Below are positions 60,419 through 64,000 of a stretch of DNA of 64,000 nt, in pieces. The DNA comes from Saprospiraceae bacterium (GTDB lineage: Bacteria > Bacteroidota > Bacteroidia > Chitinophagales > Saprospiraceae). The notes beneath the pieces were generated by a model. It was not told where the DNA came from and ran no database searches. It worked only from the letters and a program-made list of their open reading frames with translations. How positions within the stretch are numbered: the stretch's first letter is position 1; each line of letters opens with the position of its first letter. Location: positions 45,725-109,724 of the forward strand of contig JADJVK010000013.1 of NCBI GenBank assembly GCA_016710625.1. Reading direction: 5' to 3'. The translations under genes and the position numbers were made by a program.

Positions 60419-62041
60419 TTAAACTAGTCCTTCATTTGAGCCAGCTTCTTGCATCTTTTGCTCGAATGTTATTTCAATGAATTCGGCTGGTCTTGAGATA
60501 GCAACTTTCACAGATACTCTCATGATTCCATCCAAAATATCAACTGGAGTCATCGTAACTCCTAAGCCCAACGACACATTAAATGCTGATGACGGTGAAG
60601 GACCAACTAAAGCACCATCTCTCCATAAATTCGTCAAGAAATTATCAATTGTTGCTTTTACCTTTATCCAAGTTTGCTGTGTATTCGGTTCGAAAACATA
60701 GTTTTCTACAGCATACTTCACGGATTGTTCTATCATAATCATCGTTCTTCGAACGTTGATATATCTCCAATCTTGGCTGTTTCCATCCAAAGTTCTAGCA
60801 CCCCAAATCAAAGTACCTTTACCCATGAAACCTCTTATTGCATTCACTGCTTTACCACTAATTGGTAAATTCAAATCTTCCTGAGCTTCTCCTGTGATGC
60901 CAATGCAAGGTCCAACCACAGCACTAACACTTACATTAGCAGGTGCTTTATGTACGCCAATGTTATTATCAACCAAAGCATATACTCCAGCAATTGCACC
61001 ACTAGGTGACATTACATTGAGTTCATCTTTCATCTTATCTAAAGCAGATCGATAGATTGGGCTTAATGCTCTAAGATTCTGATCCACAACTACTGTATCA
61101 GCTTTTGGATCTTTCATTTTTTCAATTTCATCTCGAACAGATTCAAATTTCTTAACCATCCTTTCATCAAGGCCTGCCGTAGCAGCAGGAGCTGGTGGTG
61201 GGGTAGGTTTCTTTTTGTCTTCCTCTGTCGGAGCACCTTCAGGTTTTGGTGGTGCAGACGGTTTCGTCAATGAAGCACCATCTAAAAACCGAACCTCAGC
61301 TTCTCTGATCAATATTTTACAAAAATCAGCAACATTGCTTACATTTTTGTAGGTAAAATCGTAACTATTATAAACTGTAGTGATTAAGTTTGGATAATAA
61401 CCTGCTCCAAAAGCTAAAAAGTTATTGCCAACACCCATCCTAAACTGGTTTACAATATCATTTTCATCAAATGTCCTTTCTTTGTGTCCATCAAATACAT
61501 CCAAAATTGCAAATCTTGATTTTGTATCAGCTCCACAATGTCTTAGTACTTCTTGATAGAGTCCATAGCAGCTTCCTTTATCCAGCAAAGTTGCATCTGG
61601 AACGACTACCATACTTGGTTCCTGCTCAGTCAATAAAGCAGTCAAACCACCACCAGTTTCAGGATTATTTAAGTCTTTTGGATTAACTGGACTATTGTAA
61701 TCTCCTACAGAAATTACATAACAAGTTCCTCCACCATTTGCATAAAATAATCGAATACTATTGTAAGTATTGTACTGTGTGTTCTTATCTACTTTTAATT
61801 CGTAGTCATTATCCCCTTTTGCTTTTACAGTAAAGGTTGTTTTGGGTGCACCACCGAAAAGATTTACATATTCTTTCATCGATGTAACCCTTGTAGGTTT
61901 ATTCAAGAGCGAATCTCTGCCTCTTGAGGCTTTGTCGGTGTATCCGATAAAGCATGGTATTGCGGTTGGTGTTTGTACAACAGAGTAGCCAAAGGCATTT
62001 TTCTCTTTAATGTAAACACCAGGAGTTGCGAAACGAGCCAT
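60419..62041 (-). CDS. eCIS contractile tail sheath protein (Afp2-4-like)
   Basis: 540 residues. It begins TPGVYIKEKNAFGYSVVQTPTAIPCFIGYT, the universal sheath opening, and ends with the attachment domain (KATIDNFLTNLWRDGALVG, MRVSVKVAISRPAEFIEITFEQKM). Contraction of this sheath drives the tube. Residues about 261-290 are a Pro/Lys-rich unstructured insertion (SAPPKPEGAP ... KPTPPPAPAATAG) between the second and third blocks. Only one sheath gene is present, whereas Afp and PVC have three. First gene of the operon. Confidence 0.94.
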   Translation of the reverse strand: MARFATPGVYIKEKNAFGYSVVQTPTAIPCFIGYTDKASRGRDSLLNKPTRVTSMKEYVNLFGGAPKTTFTVKAKGDNDYELKVDKNTQYNTYNSIRLFYANGGGTCYVISVGDYNSPVNPKDLNNPETGGGLTALLTEQEPSMVVVPDATLLDKGSCYGLYQEVLRHCGADTKSRFAILDVFDGHKERTFDENDIVNQFRMGVGNNFLAFGAGYYPNLITTVYNSYDFTYKNVSNVADFCKILIREAEVRFLDGASLTKPSAPPKPEGAPTEEDKKKPTPPPAPAATAGLDERMVKKFESVRDEIEKMKDPKADTVVVDQNLRALSPIYRSALDKMKDELNVMSPSGAIAGVYALVDNNIGVHKAPANVSVSAVVGPCIGITGEAQEDLNLPISGKAVNAIRGFMGKGTLIWGARTLDGNSQDWRYINVRRTMIMIEQSVKYAVENYVFEPNTQQTWIKVKATIDNFLTNLWRDGALVGPSPSSAFNVSLGLGVTMTPVDILDGIMRVSVKVAISRPAEFIEITFEQKMQEAGSNEGLV

Positions 62042-62118
62042 TCCGTTTGGTTTAATATTAGAAGTTAGAAATAAAATAAAATCTTAGTTGGGAAAATAGG
62101 CATACAGGCACATGCCCT

Positions 62119-62139
62119 TCAAGAAGGAGGTTGTTTCAT
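62119..62139 (-). CDS. Possible six-codon leader peptide of the eCIS operon (MKQPPS)
   Basis: In the eCIS mRNA leader, ATG (62139) opens a frame of six codons with two consecutive prolines just before the stop. Pro-Pro near a stop is a known ribosome-stalling context. The same RNA reads ACCUCCUU, which resembles the 3' end of 16S rRNA. It could be chance. Confidence 0.25.
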   Translation of the reverse strand: MKQPPS

Positions 62140-62194
62140 CGTTAACATTTGGTTTAATTTAAAAAATAATAAAAATAAATACTTAAGGTCACGT

Positions 62195-62225
62195 CAAAGA
62201 TATTGAATTATTTTATTTTTCCAAA
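62195..62225 (-). promoter_or_regulatory. Promoter of the eCIS operon (Bacteroidota type)
   Basis: On the minus strand: TTTG (62222-62225) as the -33 box, a 19-base spacer (62203-62221), then TATCTTTG (62195-62202) as the -7 box. This is a very good match to the Bacteroidota TTTG-N19/20-TAnnTTTG consensus. The predicted start is near 62189, about 150 bases before the sheath ATG, leaving an unusually long leader. Confidence 0.78.
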
Positions 62226-62377
62226 ATATATTTTATTTTTTTTATAAATATCCAAAATATAAACCTACATATCAGGCGTTTTAAATGATTAAATAAAATA
62301 CTCGAAAATGTAAATACTTGATTTTTAATTTTTTAAATAATTAAATCATTTTTTCAAAATAGAAATTTTGGATAAAT

Positions 62378-62385
62378 TATCTTTG
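62378..62385 (+). promoter_or_regulatory. -7 promoter box for hutU
   Basis: TATCTTTG, a perfect TAnnTTTG box, 18 bases before the hutU start codon. The -33 region is only a T run (62346-62354). Confidence 0.45.
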
Positions 62386-62403
62386 TGAAAAATTTTATTC
62401 ATT

Positions 62404-64000
62404 ATGGATTTTAAATCATTAATTCTTCGAGGAATTCCTACTCATATTCCAACAGCGAAATTTAGATCTGAAGCAGTAAGCCATGCTCCGAAAAGGAACA
62501 TCAAAGGGTTGTTAGATGAATTTGAGTTAAAGTTAGCGATTCAGAACAGTTTAAGATATTTTGATGAAAAATTTCATTCTGAATTGGCAATAGAATTTTC
62601 AAATGAATTGATGGATTATGGTAGAATATATATGTATCGCTTTATGCCTGATTATGATATGTATGCCCGTCCATTTGATGAGTATCCCCATCAATCCAAA
62701 CAAGCTGCAGCAATCATGTTGATGATTCAAAACAATTTGGATCCGAAAATTGCAAAGCACCCAGAAGAATTAATTACTTATGGAGGCAATGGTGCCGTTT
62801 TCCAAAATTGGGCACAATATCTGCTAACAATGCAATACTTAGCCACAATGAACGACCAACAAACTTTAGTGCTATATTCTGGGCATCCGATGGGTCTTTA
62901 TCCATCTCATCCTAAAGCACCTAGAGTGGTCGTGACGAATGGTATGATGATTCCAAATTATTCTAAAAAAGAAGATTGGAACAAATATAATGCTTTAGGT
63001 GTGACTCAGTATGGTCAAATGACTGCTGGTTCATTTATGTACATTGGTCCACAGGGAATCGTTCATGGCACTACAATAACGCTTTTGAATGCTGGTAGGA
63101 AAATGGGTTTGGGCAGTAATGATTTGAGGGGAAAAATATATGTAACATCAGGTTTAGGTGGCATGTCGGGAGCTCAGGCACTAGCAGCTATCATCACTGG
63201 TTGTGTAGGGATTATAGCCGAAACGGATGCAGATGCAGTGCACCAAAGAATTACGGATGGATATATTTTAAAAGAAAATGTATTCACTAATTTGGATTTA
63301 TTATTTGAAAAAACGATTCTTTGGAAAAACAATAAAGAAGCAATTGCTTTAATTTATCATGGAAATATAGTCGATTTACTAGAGTATTTTGTACAAAAAG
63401 ACCTTTTATTAGAGTTAGTATCCGACCAAACTTCTTTACATAATATTGATGATTGCGGTTATACTCCATGTGGCTATTCTTTTGAAGAAGCTAAAAATTT
63501 ATTACAATCGGATAAAGCAAAATTCAGAGCAGAAATCAAAAAAACGCTGCAAAGACATGTTATAGCAATCAATAAATTAGCAGAAAAAGGTACTTACTTT
63601 TGGGATTATGGCAATGCATTTCTAAAAGAAGCTGGAGAAGCGGAAGCTGATATTTGGAAAAATAAAGAACGAAAAATTTACAAATATCCTTCTTATGTAG
63701 AAGACATCATGGGTCCTTTGTGTTTTGACTATGGTTTTGGTCCATTTAGATGGGTTTGTGCCTCAGGATTAAAAGCCGATTTGGACCTTACAGACCAAAT
63801 TTCTGCTAATGTGTTGAAGAAAATGCTACTCTCAGCTCCAGAAGAAATCAAAGGACAATTGAATGACAATATCATCTGGATAGAAAATGCTGATAAAAAT
63901 ATTCCAGTTGTCGGCTCCAAATCTAGAATTTTATATGCAGATGCTGAAGGAAGAATTTTGATAGCCAAAGCCTTTAATGACGCCATAAAATCTGGTGAGT
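62404..64000 (+). CDS. hutU: Urocanate hydratase, 3'-truncated by window edge
   Basis: Second step of histidine breakdown: urocanate plus water gives imidazolonepropionate, with tightly bound NAD. The frame is open from the ATG at 62404 to the window end (532 residues seen; Bacteroidota members are about 660-670). Signatures are YGGNGAVFQNWAQY near residue 125, the NAD site TSGLGGMSGAQALA and DQTSLHNIDDCGYTPCGYSFEE. FDYGFGPFRWVCASG, another conserved block, is near residue 440. The divergent arrangement with the eCIS operon is the only link between them. The rest of the hut pathway would be expected downstream, outside the window. Confidence 0.95.
   Translation, partial: MDFKSLILRGIPTHIPTAKFRSEAVSHAPKRNIKGLLDEFELKLAIQNSLRYFDEKFHSELAIEFSNELMDYGRIYMYRFMPDYDMYARPFDEYPHQSKQAAAIMLMIQNNLDPKIAKHPEELITYGGNGAVFQNWAQYLLTMQYLATMNDQQTLVLYSGHPMGLYPSHPKAPRVVVTNGMMIPNYSKKEDWNKYNALGVTQYGQMTAGSFMYIGPQGIVHGTTITLLNAGRKMGLGSNDLRGKIYVTSGLGGMSGAQALAAIITGCVGIIAETDADAVHQRITDGYILKENVFTNLDLLFEKTILWKNNKEAIALIYHGNIVDLLEYFVQKDLLLELVSDQTSLHNIDDCGYTPCGYSFEEAKNLLQSDKAKFRAEIKKTLQRHVIAINKLAEKGTYFWDYGNAFLKEAGEAEADIWKNKERKIYKYPSYVEDIMGPLCFDYGFGPFRWVCASGLKADLDLTDQISANVLKKMLLSAPEEIKGQLNDNIIWIENADKNIPVVGSKSRILYADAEGRILIAKAFNDAIKSGE

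Larger units (their letters stand above)
62042..62403. other. Divergent control region between the eCIS operon and hutU
   Basis: 362 bases without a conventional gene. It holds the eCIS promoter (62195-62225), a leader of about 150 nt on the minus strand with a six-codon open frame (62119-62139), and a plus-strand -7 box for hutU (62378-62385). No operator palindrome was evident. Confidence 0.7.

Noticed and set aside
42640..62041. Reading the contractile genes as a prophage or tailocin remnant
   Set aside because: No capsid, portal, terminase, integrase or lysis cassette is present, and AAA+ ATPase, tape measure of the CIS family and DUF5908 are eCIS-specific.

Overview
The window is AT-rich and looks like a Bacteroidota chromosome, probably of the Saprospiria/Chitinophagia kind; the class is a guess. 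Support comes from type III glutamine synthetase, the fused alpha/beta branched-chain 2-oxoacid dehydrogenase E1, many short-signal lipoproteins and OmpA-like beta-barrels, LytTR/LytS regulation with two-component propellers, lamin-tail proteins, and promoters of the TTTG-N19-TAnnTTTG type. No rRNA, tRNA, CRISPR array or insertion sequence was recognised.

Layout. 1-8 kb: type III glutamine synthetase (cut by the window edge), a G/T-rich repeat spacer, a family 2 glycosyltransferase, a lipoprotein, a GH92 alpha-mannosidase and an MscS channel. 8-14 kb: a periplasmic set (DUF5777 barrel, YceI, c-type cytochrome lipoprotein) beside a YceI / LytS-type sensor kinase / LytTR regulator operon. 14-22.4 kb: small envelope proteins, including a Kunitz/BPTI-type lipoprotein, then branched-chain 2-oxoacid dehydrogenase, pirin, a di-heme peroxidase and KDO transferase. 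22.4-41.6 kb: a lamin-tail surface protein, release factor 2 with its programmed frameshift, exported superoxide dismutase with an extra C-terminal domain, subtilase, MutS, TerB-like protein plus an MlaF-like ATPase, RlmB, bestrophin, a GT39-type transferase, a damaged cytidylate kinase and secreted unknowns. 41.8-42.6 kb: an Rpn/PD-(D/E)XK nuclease with an internal stop.

42.64-62.04 kb (minus strand): the most remarkable part, a compact 15-gene operon for an extracellular contractile injection system (eCIS, Afp/PVC/AlgoCIS-like). In transcription order: sheath, tube, a two-TM protein, two further tube paralogues, DUF5908, LysM tube-baseplate adaptor, VgrG-like spike, gp25, a very large baseplate-J protein, a fibre-like protein, a 56-residue protein, a second large baseplate protein, tape measure, AAA+ ATPase. 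It starts from a near-consensus promoter about 150 nt upstream of the sheath. No PAAR tip, DUF4255/Afp16 cap or recognisable toxin cargo is present. Urocanate hydratase (hutU) diverges from it and leaves the window.

A caution runs through the annotation. At least a dozen otherwise well-conserved genes, including essential ones, are broken by one-base changes, nearly always in homopolymers, and adding or removing one base restores a full-length family member. This is best read as sequencing error. Two in-frame TAA stops (tape measure, Rpn nuclease) and a deletion in cmk do not fit that pattern and are reported separately. Starts were often moved inward to the ATG that gives a signal peptide, lipobox or tight operon spacing.
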